A DNA stretch of 27,063 nucleotides from an uncultured Bacteroidales bacterium (lineage in GTDB: Bacteria > Bacteroidota > Bacteroidia > Bacteroidales > F082), in the NCBI GenBank assembly GCA_937896505.1, contig CALBNP010000007.1, positions 1 through 27,063 of the forward strand, given 5' to 3'. The notes under the pieces were generated by a model. That model saw only the letters and a list, made by a program, of their open reading frames with translations, was not told the DNA's origin and searched no databases. Made by a program: the position numbers and the translations under genes. This document shows, one piece after another, positions 1 through 7,790 of this stretch; within the stretch, counting starts at the first letter, position 1, and every line of letters starts with the position of its first letter.

Positions 1-185
1 AAAGAAGGGAAAGTGTCGTTCAGTTCGCGTCTCGATTTTGCCGCTATCGTGTCCAAGACCAGCGACGATTTCCCCGAACCGGAAACACCCGTCACGATGG
101 TGATTTGCCTTTTGGGGATGCGCAACGAGATGTTTTTCAGGTTGTTCTCGGTAGCGCCTTCGATGAGGATGTAGTCTTCTGTCAT
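1..185 (-). CDS. UvrA-like ATP-binding cassette protein, N-terminal fragment (cut by window edge)
   Basis: The reverse strand reads from an ATG at 183-185 to the window edge without a stop, about 61 codons. The visible part is a UvrA-type ABC ATPase N-terminus: a T-E-N-N-L-K-N-I-S strand-turn, then a Walker A loop GVSGSGKSS followed by LVLDTIAA. The RRELNDTF stretch after it is more typical of UvrA paralogues linked to drug or DNA-adduct tolerance than of housekeeping UvrA, which usually has a QRRYVESLS-like stretch there; that subfamily call is from memory. It begins 3 bases after the stop of the zinc metallopeptidase gene, so the two are probably co-transcribed. The zinc-binding and second ATPase domains lie outside the window, so exact function is open. 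Confidence 0.75.
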   Translation of the reverse strand, partial: MTEDYILIEGATENNLKNISLRIPKRQITIVTGVSGSGKSSLVLDTIAAKSRRELNDTFPS

Positions 186-188
186 GAC

Positions 189-869
189 TTAGTCGCGGTT
201 GGCGAAGCCTAAGTAATATATTAAGGTGACCAAAGCCGAAAGTGCGGCCACGATATAGGTGCGCGCGGCCCATTTCAGGGCTTCTTCTGCTTGGTCGAGT
301 TCTTGTGCGTTGAGCGAGTTCGACGATTTCAGCCATGCCAAGGCGCGAGCCGATGCGTTGACTTCGACGGGCAGGGTGACCAAACTGAACACGAGCACCA
401 TGGCAAACATGGCAATGCCCAACCAGAACAATGGTGGAAACACGTTGATGAGCAATATGCCCACAATGATGACGATTTGCGACAGCATTGAGGAGAGATT
501 GACGACGGGAACGAGTTTCGAACGCAACCTCAGCGGGCCATAGCCCACTTTGTGTTGCACGGCATGGCCACATTCATGGGCAGCAACGGCAGCGGCCGAG
601 ACACTATTGGTTCCATACACGTCGCGGCTCAGGTTGACGGTCTTTTTCGTCGGGTCGAAGTGGTCGGTGAGTTCGCCGTCGATGCAAGTGATTTTCACAT
701 CGTAGATGCCGTTGTCGTTGAGCATTTTCTGTGCAATTTGCGCACCGGTGAGTCCGCCGGGCGAAAGCACGCGGCTATATTTCTTGAAAACAGATTTCAG
801 TCGGGCTTGGACGATGGCGCCCACGATAGCCACAACGATGATGAGTATCCATCCAGGATTGATTGTCAT
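189..869 (-). CDS. Membrane-anchored neutral zinc metallopeptidase (YugP-like, Zn_peptidase_2 family)
   Basis: The 226-residue protein has a hydrophobic N-terminal segment (about 5-20), a zincin motif HECGH at 98-102, and further membrane segments at about 128-165 and 205-221. TDHFDP (68-73) and LPVEVNAS (166-173) match conserved blocks of the YugP/PF04298 family; E169 is the likely third zinc ligand by family comparison. Length fits the family (about 225-230 residues). Family members are predicted membrane proteases of unknown substrate. It lies 29 bases downstream of the aminolipid synthase gene and 3 bases upstream of the UvrA-like gene, suggesting a shared transcript. The catalytic motif is intact, so the protein is probably active. 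Confidence 0.88.
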   Translation of the reverse strand: MTINPGWILIIVVAIVGAIVQARLKSVFKKYSRVLSPGGLTGAQIAQKMLNDNGIYDVKITCIDGELTDHFDPTKKTVNLSRDVYGTNSVSAAAVAAHECGHAVQHKVGYGPLRLRSKLVPVVNLSSMLSQIVIIVGILLINVFPPLFWLGIAMFAMVLVFSLVTLPVEVNASARALAWLKSSNSLNAQELDQAEEALKWAARTYIVAALSALVTLIYYLGFANRD

Positions 870-898
870 AATGATTCAGTTTTAGTTTTTGTGTTTGT

Positions 899-2689
899 TT
901 ATTCTATGCTATGCAGATAGTTCTTTACTTCATCCTTTTCCTCTTGGCTACAATCGTGCAGCAGCATATCGACTTCGCTGTCGGGTATGTCTTTGAAACT
1001 GATGTAGTTAAGTCCGTCTAAACTATCGTTGAAGTCGGGGTCAACATTGAAGCAGAGGAACTTGGCATTCAGTCGTGTGTATTTCTTCACCAAGGTTGGA
1101 ATGCGATAGTCGCCGTTGCTAAGCTTCATCATGAATTGGTCGAATCTCTCGATGGTCGTTGGCGGATTCTTCATAAGAGCGTCGATGTCAACTTTCAGGT
1201 AATCAGGCTTGAACGGCGTTATGGATTTCACTTTCTCCATAATGCTTTGTTCAGCTCCATGATGTTCGGTGAGGTATTTGACCATCAAACTCTGGTAGAA
1301 TTTCGGATACCAGCTGCTGATGCTTACCGGACCCAAAAAATATCTCATATCCTTGCTCTTGACGATGACGAGCAGCAATCCTCTGAAGAGCGACACCAAG
1401 GGGAACAGTTCCTTTTGGTAATTGATGGAGATGAACGAGCGCCCAAGTTCGATGGTCTTTTTCAATTCTGACGACAGCGAAGGGTCAATCTTGAATAAGG
1501 TGCTCGTGTAGAATCCTTTGATGCCATGTCTCTCCATAATCTCGTTGCCGAAGCCCAAACGATAGGCGCCTACAACTGATTTCCCGACGGTATCCCACAA
1601 AATCAAGTGCTTGTAATAGCAGTCGAATTCATCGAGGTCAACGCGTTTGCCCGTGCCTTCGCCAACGGCTCGGAAGGTTTCTTCGCGACAACGTCCAATC
1701 TCTTGAATGAGGTTTGGAATATCTTTGTATTCAGCTAAATAGCATTCGTAATTGTTGGCAGAATAGAGCAGCGATTTGGATTTGATTCTTTCCAGCTCTT
1801 CTTCCAAGATAGACGTTTTCTTCGGAAAGGCGATGGCTTCCTTGTTGTCTTTATGGTATTGTGGAGCGCAATTTTCCAAGTTGGCTTCGAGTGCGTATGA
1901 ACGGCTGCGCAGATAGGCTGCCAGCTGCTTCGGGTTCTCGAAAAGTGCCATCTCGTTGGGCGTGATGGGCTTGCCAATCTGGATGGAGATGGTCTTGCCT
2001 TTCTTATTGTATAATTCCCATGGCAAACGTGCGGTCCCCAATAGGTTGCTAATCTTGTCGATGAAATAGAACCATCTCGAATTTCTTCCTTCGATGAAAA
2101 CGGGTACGACTGGCAAGTTGGAATGAAGAATCATTTTTGCCACCGAGGTGCTCCAGTCAATATCCTCTGGAAAGTCGTGTCCGTGGTAACGCGAAACTTC
2201 TCCGGCGGGGAAAATGCCCAAGCCTTTGCCTTCCGAAAGGTGCACGACGGCTCCTTTCACACCAGCGGCACTGCTCTGGAGTCCTGGGTTGTCGGTGAAT
2301 GGGTTCACGGGCAGGAAAACCGGAGCGAGATTGGGTATCTTCGACAGGAGGAAGTTGGCCATCAGCTTGAAGTCGGGACGAAGCTTGTAGATGACATTGT
2401 AGAGAACGATGCCTTCGATGCCGCCAAACGGATGGTTGCTGACAATCGTAAAACCGCCTTCCTTGGGGATGTTCTCCAACTGCTTCTGGCTGACTTCGCT
2501 GCTGACATTGAAGTATTTAAGCAATTGTTCGGTAAATTCGTATCCCTCGTATTTTTCGACATTAGGGTAAATACGGTTCGCTTTGTTCAAACCGCAGATG
2601 CTCATGATGATCTTTGATGCGCATGTGCCAATGAAGCCTTTCAGCTTGAGAGCTTGCTTTATATCGGAACTGGTGATTAGTTTTGACAT
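899..2689 (-). CDS. olsF: Bifunctional aminolipid synthase (OlsF-like: O-acyltransferase plus GNAT N-acyltransferase)
   Basis: The 596-residue protein appears to fuse two acyltransferases. Residues about 60-265 are PlsC/OlsA-like, with NHPFGG (85-90) as the catalytic HxxxxD-type block variant, FPAGEVSR (160-167) and PVVPVFIEGRNS (193-204). Residues about 310-590 are a GNAT-like OlsB/hemolysin-type N-acyltransferase with ELGRSFI (415-421). This order matches OlsF, which makes ornithine or glycine lipids by N-acylating the amino acid and then adding a second acyl chain by O-acylation. Some Bacteroides use two separate genes (glsB and glsA) for this. The amino acid head group cannot be read from sequence. 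A consensus Bacteroidota promoter lies just upstream at 2707-2736. The gene leads a probable operon with the metallopeptidase and UvrA-like genes. Confidence 0.82.
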   Translation of the reverse strand: MSKLITSSDIKQALKLKGFIGTCASKIIMSICGLNKANRIYPNVEKYEGYEFTEQLLKYFNVSSEVSQKQLENIPKEGGFTIVSNHPFGGIEGIVLYNVIYKLRPDFKLMANFLLSKIPNLAPVFLPVNPFTDNPGLQSSAAGVKGAVVHLSEGKGLGIFPAGEVSRYHGHDFPEDIDWSTSVAKMILHSNLPVVPVFIEGRNSRWFYFIDKISNLLGTARLPWELYNKKGKTISIQIGKPITPNEMALFENPKQLAAYLRSRSYALEANLENCAPQYHKDNKEAIAFPKKTSILEEELERIKSKSLLYSANNYECYLAEYKDIPNLIQEIGRCREETFRAVGEGTGKRVDLDEFDCYYKHLILWDTVGKSVVGAYRLGFGNEIMERHGIKGFYTSTLFKIDPSLSSELKKTIELGRSFISINYQKELFPLVSLFRGLLLVIVKSKDMRYFLGPVSISSWYPKFYQSLMVKYLTEHHGAEQSIMEKVKSITPFKPDYLKVDIDALMKNPPTTIERFDQFMMKLSNGDYRIPTLVKKYTRLNAKFLCFNVDPDFNDSLDGLNYISFKDIPDSEVDMLLHDCSQEEKDEVKNYLHSIE

Positions 2690-3174
2690 ATCTAAAATTA
2701 AGACTGCAAAGATATTGAAACTTTTTTGATTACCAAATGCGTATTGTGATGAGGGCAGTATATATTTTCGTGATTTTGCTTTTCGGCCAGAGTTTTTTTT
2801 GGAGGCGTCATTATGCCATTTCAGACTCTTGAATTGTCTTGCTGAACTTGAAATTCCCCCTTCAGCATCTTACAGGCTTGTAGATTACCTGTATGGGAAA
2901 CTGTCATCTACAATCGGCGGAATAGTATTATCCGGCGTTCCTGCGGAATTGTTGTATTTAAAACCGCTCGTGTCATTGAATGGCGATACGGATAAGTTTT
3001 CGGTATTTTTTGCCGAGAAAGCTATAATAACGGCAATAAATCTGTCGAAGCGCCTTACATCAAAATCTTGATTTATTGTTTTGTTGAAAGCCAAAATCTG
3101 TCTGCCAATGTGTAATTGCGACATTGTCTTGGCCGAAAAATTTCCCTATTCTGCGGATTCGTGGACGGATGGAT
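2690..3174. other. Gene-poor stretch with uninformative ORFs on both strands
   Basis: About 485 bases hold the olsF promoter near 2707-2736 but no convincing gene. Overlapping open frames exist at 2799-3071 (plus, TTG start, 90 residues) and 2885-3124 (minus, 79 residues). Neither has a good ATG with a ribosome site, a recognisable domain or a signal peptide. An ATG at 2813 reads only about ten codons. The stretch may be a decayed gene or the 3' region of the orphan exported gene; I cannot decide. Confidence 0.5.
2707..2736 (-). promoter_or_regulatory. Bacteroidota-type promoter for the olsF-like gene
   Basis: On the minus strand a TATCTTTG box (2707-2714) matches the -7 consensus TAnnTTTG, and a TTGG (2733-2736) sits 18 bases upstream as a -33 element. 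The box lies 17 bases before the start codon at 2689, giving a very short leader. This is the best two-part promoter in the window. Confidence 0.7.
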
Positions 3175-4041
3175 TTATTGAAATTGGACGCCAGGTATTA
3201 CACCTGTTGCTTGGCTGAATGCAGGTGTACCTTGTGATTTACCGAAAAATTGAAGTAAAAATTCGCCTGCTGAAAAATTGACGGCTGTTTTTGCAATGTA
3301 TGCCACTGCATTCATTTCTTCTTGAACGCTTTCTTTTTTAATAATGTCGTATAGCTTAAATAAAATGGTTATGTCGCGTTCATCTAACAAATTGTTTTTT
3401 CTGAATATATTACATATTTCTTCAACAACTTCTTGTCCAGATTCACCTTTTATTTCTCCGCTTTGGTAAGCTGATTTTAATCCCTCAGATACCAAATTGT
3501 CTCTATCACATACATATTTATCTATTTCATTTTTATTTTCTCTCATTGAGCCGTAATATTTGTTAGGATCTCTTTCCAAAATTTCGCGAGCTTCTTCACT
3601 TATTTTCCCTATAGTTTCAAGATCGCCTGCGGTAAATGCTTTGATAGCCATGCTGTTTACTTCCATTTGAACCAACGCAGCCCCAATATATGAACCATAT
3701 TGCCCGTATACGTCATTTTCAAATTCAAATACACTATTTATTCCATTTGGTAATCTGTCTTGAAATTTGCTAAAAATTTGATGTAATTGTCTGCTGGGCG
3801 TTTGTGGTATTTCTTGATTTTGTTGTATCGACTTGGTATTTATCGGTAACGACATTACACTTATTGCATCAGAAGCTTCCTGTGAAAACCACTCTGTCTT
3901 GTTATTGCTGTTAATGTTGCTTGTTTGCAATGCCTTTGCACTTGCCGTGCTGCATAATGCCATAAAGCCTGCAATTGCCAATGCGGGTGAAAACCTACGC
4001 ACTCCGTTGATAAACATATTCAAAAAACCGTTTTGTTTCAT
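3175..4041 (-). CDS. Exported protein of unknown function (orphan, AT-rich)
   Basis: I do not recognise this 288-residue protein. It has a basic N-terminus, a hydrophobic core (about 17-30) and a likely signal peptidase I site after the ALCSTASA region (near residue 35), so it is probably exported. A polar Asn/Gln/Ser-rich linker follows (about 38-85), then a mostly helical, charged domain (about 86-270) with only two cysteines (C178, C210). It ends in a Gly/Pro/Phe-rich tail. There is no lipobox and no sorting domain. The gene is visibly richer in A+T than its neighbours and stands alone, divergent from the steroid-enzyme operon and followed by a gene-poor stretch, which suggests recent acquisition. 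A weak -7-like TATATTCG lies upstream. Function unknown. Confidence 0.7.
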   Translation of the reverse strand: MKQNGFLNMFINGVRRFSPALAIAGFMALCSTASAKALQTSNINSNNKTEWFSQEASDAISVMSLPINTKSIQQNQEIPQTPSRQLHQIFSKFQDRLPNGINSVFEFENDVYGQYGSYIGAALVQMEVNSMAIKAFTAGDLETIGKISEEAREILERDPNKYYGSMRENKNEIDKYVCDRDNLVSEGLKSAYQSGEIKGESGQEVVEEICNIFRKNNLLDERDITILFKLYDIIKKESVQEEMNAVAYIAKTAVNFSAGEFLLQFFGKSQGTPAFSQATGVIPGVQFQ

Positions 4042-4297
4042 TTTGCTCTTGTATTTTTAAGGTTGCGAATATACGGAAAAATGTCTTGTTTGCGGAAAAA
4101 TTTTTGGAAATAATGTATTTGTTTGGTTTTCAGGTGTGTAAAATGTGTATTTTCGGGCGTTTTTTCGGCTGCAAACGGAAATCTTCGTGCAATGCCTTTG
4201 AAATTGCGTCATGTTTTTGGCCGTTGCGTCATGCACCGCCAAGCCGGCAGCCAATTCTTTTTCTATGCCATAGTGCAAATGGTAGCCGATTATTTCC

Positions 4298-4305
4298 TAC
4301 TTTTG
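4298..4305 (+). promoter_or_regulatory. -7 promoter box for the seven-gene steroid/glycosidase operon
   Basis: TACTTTTG matches the Bacteroidota -7 consensus TAnnTTTG and lies 18 bases before the ATG at 4324. No clear -33 element is visible. Its position inside the longer upstream reading frame supports the 4324 start for the first gene. Confidence 0.5.
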
Positions 4306-4323
4306 GCAGTTAAATCAATCAAA

Positions 4324-5091
4324 ATGAATTTGCAAAGTTTCAACATTTTCCTCATCGTCATGGCTTGTGTTGCCGTGATTGTTTTCGTGAGTCTTTTTTT
4401 CGTGGATGCAGGCTATGGTAAATTCTACAACAAGAAATGGGGTCCTGCGGTGAACAATAAGTTGGGTTGGGTGTTGATGGAGGCACCGGTCTTTGTCGCC
4501 ATGCTGGTGATGTGGCTTTGCTCTAATCGCACTGGCGACGTGGTGCGTTTGGCTTTCCTGTTCCTCTTCGAGCTTCATTATTTCCAGCGTTCCTTCGTGT
4601 TTCCGTTCCGCTTGCGTGGCGATAGCAAGATGCCGCTTTCCATCATCGTCATGGGCGTTACGTTCAACTTGCTCAATGCGCTGATGCAAGGCGGCTGGAT
4701 TTTCTATATCTCGCCCGATGCCTATTATGCTCAAGATTGGCTGATGAAGCCTAAGTTCATCATCGGTTTCTTCGTGTTCATCATCGGCATGTTCATCAAT
4801 ATTCAGAGCGATGACATTATCCGCAATCTGCGTCAGCCTGGCGACACGAAACATTATCTGCCCAAGGCGGGCATGTTCAAATATGTAGCTTCGGCCAATT
4901 ATTTTGGCGAACTGCTTGAATGGATTGGCTTTGCCATTCTTACTTGGTCGTGGTCGGGAGCCGTGTTCGCTCTGTGGACTTTCGCCAATCTTGGCCCTCG
5001 CGCCGCTCACATTTACGATAAATATAATGCCGAATTCGGCGATGAATTGGATACGAAGAAAACAAAAAGAATCATACCGTTCATTTATTAA
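4324..5091 (+). CDS. Steroid 5-alpha-reductase family membrane enzyme (3-oxo-5-alpha-steroid 4-dehydrogenase-like)
   Basis: The 255-residue polytopic protein matches the steroid 5-alpha-reductase family, which reduces the C4-C5 double bond of 3-oxo-4-ene steroids with NADPH. Family signatures are MEAP (52-55, E53 aligning with the catalytic Glu of human SRD5A2), HYFQRSF (85-91, Y86 aligning with its catalytic Tyr), the NADPH-binding region LRQPGD...YLPKAGMFKYV (about 169-188), NYFGELLEW (192-200) and NLGPRA (222-227). About six membrane segments are seen. I chose ATG 4324 because family members begin near here and the promoter box lies just upstream; an in-frame start at 4123 would add 67 unconvincing residues. 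It heads an operon with an ene-reductase and two short-chain dehydrogenases. A related isoprenoid substrate is possible instead of a steroid. Confidence 0.88.
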   Translation: MNLQSFNIFLIVMACVAVIVFVSLFFVDAGYGKFYNKKWGPAVNNKLGWVLMEAPVFVAMLVMWLCSNRTGDVVRLAFLFLFELHYFQRSFVFPFRLRGDSKMPLSIIVMGVTFNLLNALMQGGWIFYISPDAYYAQDWLMKPKFIIGFFVFIIGMFINIQSDDIIRNLRQPGDTKHYLPKAGMFKYVASANYFGELLEWIGFAILTWSWSGAVFALWTFANLGPRAAHIYDKYNAEFGDELDTKKTKRIIPFIY

Positions 5092-5166
5092 ATGGTGATG
5101 GATGACGGGTGACGGGTGGCAACTCATAACCCATAACCATTCACTTATAGCCTAATATAAAAAATC

Positions 5167-6396
5167 ATGGAATCACAGATTTTCACTCCTTGTCAGATTG
5201 GCCCCGTGACCTTGCGTAATCGCGTCATCCGGTCGGCAGCTTTCGAGAATATGGCGTATGGCAACAAGCCTTCTCAGGATTTGTTCAACTATCATGTCGC
5301 CGTTGCAAAAGGCGGTGTGGGAATGACAACGGTGGCTTATGCAGCCGTGTCGCAGTCGGGCCTCTCGTTCGATGGGCAGCTTTGGATGCGCGAAGAGATT
5401 GTCCCCGAACTGAAAAAACTCACCGATGCTGTTCATGCAGAAGGCGCAAAGGCTTCCATCCAGTTGGGGCATTGCGGCAACATGACGCACCGCGCCACTT
5501 GCGGCTGTATGCCAGTTGGCGCTTCGCGTGGCTTCAATCTCTATTCGCCTACTTTTGTCCGCAAACTGAAGAAGTCTGAAATCTATGCCTTGGTGCACGA
5601 CTTCGGCAATGCGGTCAATTTGGCGCGTGAGGCGGGCTTCGATTGTGTGGAAATCCATGCCGGTCATGGTTATCTCATCAGTCAGTTCCTATCGCCTTAC
5701 ACCAACCATCGCCACGACGAGTTTGGCGGCACCCTCGAAAATCGTATGCGTTTCATGCGCCTTGTCATCGAGGAGGTGATGCGTGTGGCTGGAACGGATA
5801 TGGGTGTTGTCGTGAAAGTCAACATGCACGATGGCTTCAAGCGTGGCATGCAGCAGGAAGAGTGCATCAAGGTGGCTCAGGAATTGGAACGCCTTGGCGT
5901 TCATGCACTTGTGCTGACAGCAGGTTTCGTCAGCAAAGCCCCGATGGAGGTGATGCGTGGCGCCATGCCGTTGAAGACCTTGGCCCATTACATGGACGTG
6001 AAGAAATTCTGGTGGCTGAAACTCGGACTGCGTTTCGGTGGCCGTATCATCATTCCGACCGTGCCTTACAGCGAAGGCTATTTCCTGGAAGATGCCAAAG
6101 TTTTCCGCGCCAATCTGAAACTGCCTCTGATTTATGTCGGCGGCTTGATTTCGAAGCAAAAGATGGAAGAAGTGCTCGATGCAGGTTTCACAGGTTTGCA
6201 GATGGCACGCGCCTTGGTGCATGACACCGACTTCGTCAACAAACTGAAGTCGGGCGAGATTGAACGCAGTGGCTGCAAACATTCCAACTATTGCATTGGC
6301 CGCATGTACACTTTGGAAATGAAGTGTCACCATTGTGTTGAAAATCTGCCCGATAAACTGCAAAAGGAAATCGATCATGCTGAAGAAACGCTGTAA
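5167..6396 (+). CDS. Old-yellow-enzyme family NADH:flavin oxidoreductase (ene-reductase)
   Basis: The 409-residue protein is a single FMN-binding TIM barrel of the OYE / 2,4-dienoyl-CoA reductase branch. Markers are RNRVIRSA (17-24), QLGHCG (99-104), HAGHGYL (164-170) with the active-site His pair, and FLSPYTN followed by the conserved ENR..F block (191-196). The C-terminal FAD/NAD(P) domain of full-length dienoyl-CoA reductase and BaiCD/BaiH enzymes (about 640-680 residues) is absent. The C-terminal cysteine cluster has C370, C376, C387 and C390, but residue 373, where the related iron-sulfur motif has a Cys, is Ser. It may reduce an activated C=C bond, plausibly in a 3-oxo-steroid given its neighbour. 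It starts 75 bases after the 5-alpha-reductase gene; its 3' end overlaps the next gene by 20 bases. Confidence 0.88.
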   Translation: MESQIFTPCQIGPVTLRNRVIRSAAFENMAYGNKPSQDLFNYHVAVAKGGVGMTTVAYAAVSQSGLSFDGQLWMREEIVPELKKLTDAVHAEGAKASIQLGHCGNMTHRATCGCMPVGASRGFNLYSPTFVRKLKKSEIYALVHDFGNAVNLAREAGFDCVEIHAGHGYLISQFLSPYTNHRHDEFGGTLENRMRFMRLVIEEVMRVAGTDMGVVVKVNMHDGFKRGMQQEECIKVAQELERLGVHALVLTAGFVSKAPMEVMRGAMPLKTLAHYMDVKKFWWLKLGLRFGGRIIIPTVPYSEGYFLEDAKVFRANLKLPLIYVGGLISKQKMEEVLDAGFTGLQMARALVHDTDFVNKLKSGEIERSGCKHSNYCIGRMYTLEMKCHHCVENLPDKLQKEIDHAEETL

Positions 6397-7789
6397 AAAA
6401 ATCTTTATCGGATTGTTTGTGTGTTTCATGTCGCTGCAAGGCATGGCGCAGGAAATGCAGTCTGATAATGCGCTTTTGGACAGTGCTTTCAAACTGGCCG
6501 TTTGGACCATCGACCACAATATTCATGATGGCATGATAGAAGCGGGCGAAGGTTACGGCGGCGAATGGACGCGCGATTGCGCCATAAACTGCTGGAACGC
6601 GGTGAGTTTGCTTCATCCAGAAGTGGCGGAGAAATCGCTTTGGAGTGTCACCAACGACGGTGAGACGATTGGCCATCAGTATTGGGACAAAATCATCTGG
6701 ACCATAGGCGCTTACAATCATTATCAGGTGACTGGCGACATGTTTTTCCTGACCAAAGCTTATGATTGCTGCAAGAATACGATGGCGGAATTGGAAGCGC
6801 AGTGCTTCGATTCGGTTTCGGGACTTTTCATGGGACCTGCCGTTTTTCAGGATGGCATTGCAGCCTATGATGAACCCGTTTACGACCCTGCCAAGTGGGA
6901 CGACAGCTATGTGCTTCATCATCCCAATTCGGCTACGATTAAATGTTTGAGCACGAATGTTTTATATATGGAAGCTTATTGGCTTTTGGCTAAAATGTCG
7001 GAAAATTTTGGCTTAACCGATGCTTCGAAATCATATTATGAATCTGCTCATCGTTTGGAAGATCGCATTAGGGAAACATTTTATCGTTCCGAGGAACACA
7101 AGTTCTACTATCTCATCGACCATTTAGGCCATCCGCACGATTATCAGGAGGGAATGGGGTTGGCTTTTGCTCTGCTCTTCGACCTTTTGGATGATGAAGA
7201 AGCTGAAGAGATGGTGAAAAATGCTTTTATTACGGAGCATGGCATTGCCAGCGTGAGTCCATCGTTTCCACGCAATACGCCCGACAAGCCAGGTCGTCAT
7301 AACTTGATGGTTTGGCCTCATGTCAATGCCTTATATGCTTCTGGATGTGCGCATTATGGTTTGTTGGAACCTTTCTATTTTGAGTTGGAAAACATGGCCG
7401 ATTTGGCGATAAATCATAGTGGGGGAGACTTTTGTGAAATCTACACCATCGAAGGTGAGCCATCCGGCGGCTATCAATGTGGCGCGCTTTGGGATGTGAA
7501 GCATCATCAAACCTGGTGCGCTTCGGGCTTTATCCGACTCATTATCAACCATATCTTTGGCCTTGAATTTACGGATTGGGGAATCATGTTCAATCCGGTC
7601 GGCATGAAGGATGGCAGTGAATGTCGCTTGAGTGGCCTCCGCTACCGAAACATGAATCTCACAGTCGTTGTCAAGGGGCATGGTGAAGAGATAAAAAGTT
7701 TCAAGATAAATGGTGAAAAACCACATGATGAGTGGTTACAGGCTTCAGAGTACGAAGGGAATGTCATAGTCGAAATTGAATTGGAATAA
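6377..7789 (+). CDS. Secreted (alpha/alpha)6-barrel glycoside hydrolase-like protein
   Basis: The 470-residue protein has a signal peptide (KKRCKK, then a hydrophobic core to about 21, ending QGMAQ), so it is probably periplasmic or surface-exposed. The body is rich in paired helices with aromatic and acidic motifs typical of six-hairpin glycosidases (amylo-alpha-1,6-glucosidase / MGH1-like / GH78-like clan): GGEWTRDCAINCWNA (61-75), WPHVNALYASG (313-323) and GGYQCGALWDVKHHQTW (364-380). The EWTRD block and E354 are candidate catalytic acids. I cannot assign a GH family or sugar. ATG 6377 was chosen because an AAGGA-type site precedes it and the signal peptide begins there. The start lies inside the 3' end of the ene-reductase gene, implying translational coupling. 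Confidence 0.72.
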   Translation: MLKKRCKKIFIGLFVCFMSLQGMAQEMQSDNALLDSAFKLAVWTIDHNIHDGMIEAGEGYGGEWTRDCAINCWNAVSLLHPEVAEKSLWSVTNDGETIGHQYWDKIIWTIGAYNHYQVTGDMFFLTKAYDCCKNTMAELEAQCFDSVSGLFMGPAVFQDGIAAYDEPVYDPAKWDDSYVLHHPNSATIKCLSTNVLYMEAYWLLAKMSENFGLTDASKSYYESAHRLEDRIRETFYRSEEHKFYYLIDHLGHPHDYQEGMGLAFALLFDLLDDEEAEEMVKNAFITEHGIASVSPSFPRNTPDKPGRHNLMVWPHVNALYASGCAHYGLLEPFYFELENMADLAINHSGGDFCEIYTIEGEPSGGYQCGALWDVKHHQTWCASGFIRLIINHIFGLEFTDWGIMFNPVGMKDGSECRLSGLRYRNMNLTVVVKGHGEEIKSFKINGEKPHDEWLQASEYEGNVIVEIELE

Positions 7790-7790
7790 G

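Noticed and set aside
2799..3071. Protein-coding gene on the plus strand
   Set aside because: It needs a TTG start with no ribosome site, and no domain or homology is recognised.
4123..4323. N-terminal extension of the 5-alpha-reductase gene from an upstream in-frame ATG
   Set aside because: The added 67 residues look unlike the family N-terminus, and a -7 promoter box at 4298-4305 lies inside the extension.
5167..6396. Naming the ene-reductase a BaiCD-type 5-beta-reductase
   Set aside because: The FAD/NADPH domain of those enzymes is missing and the iron-sulfur motif is altered, so only the family level is supported.
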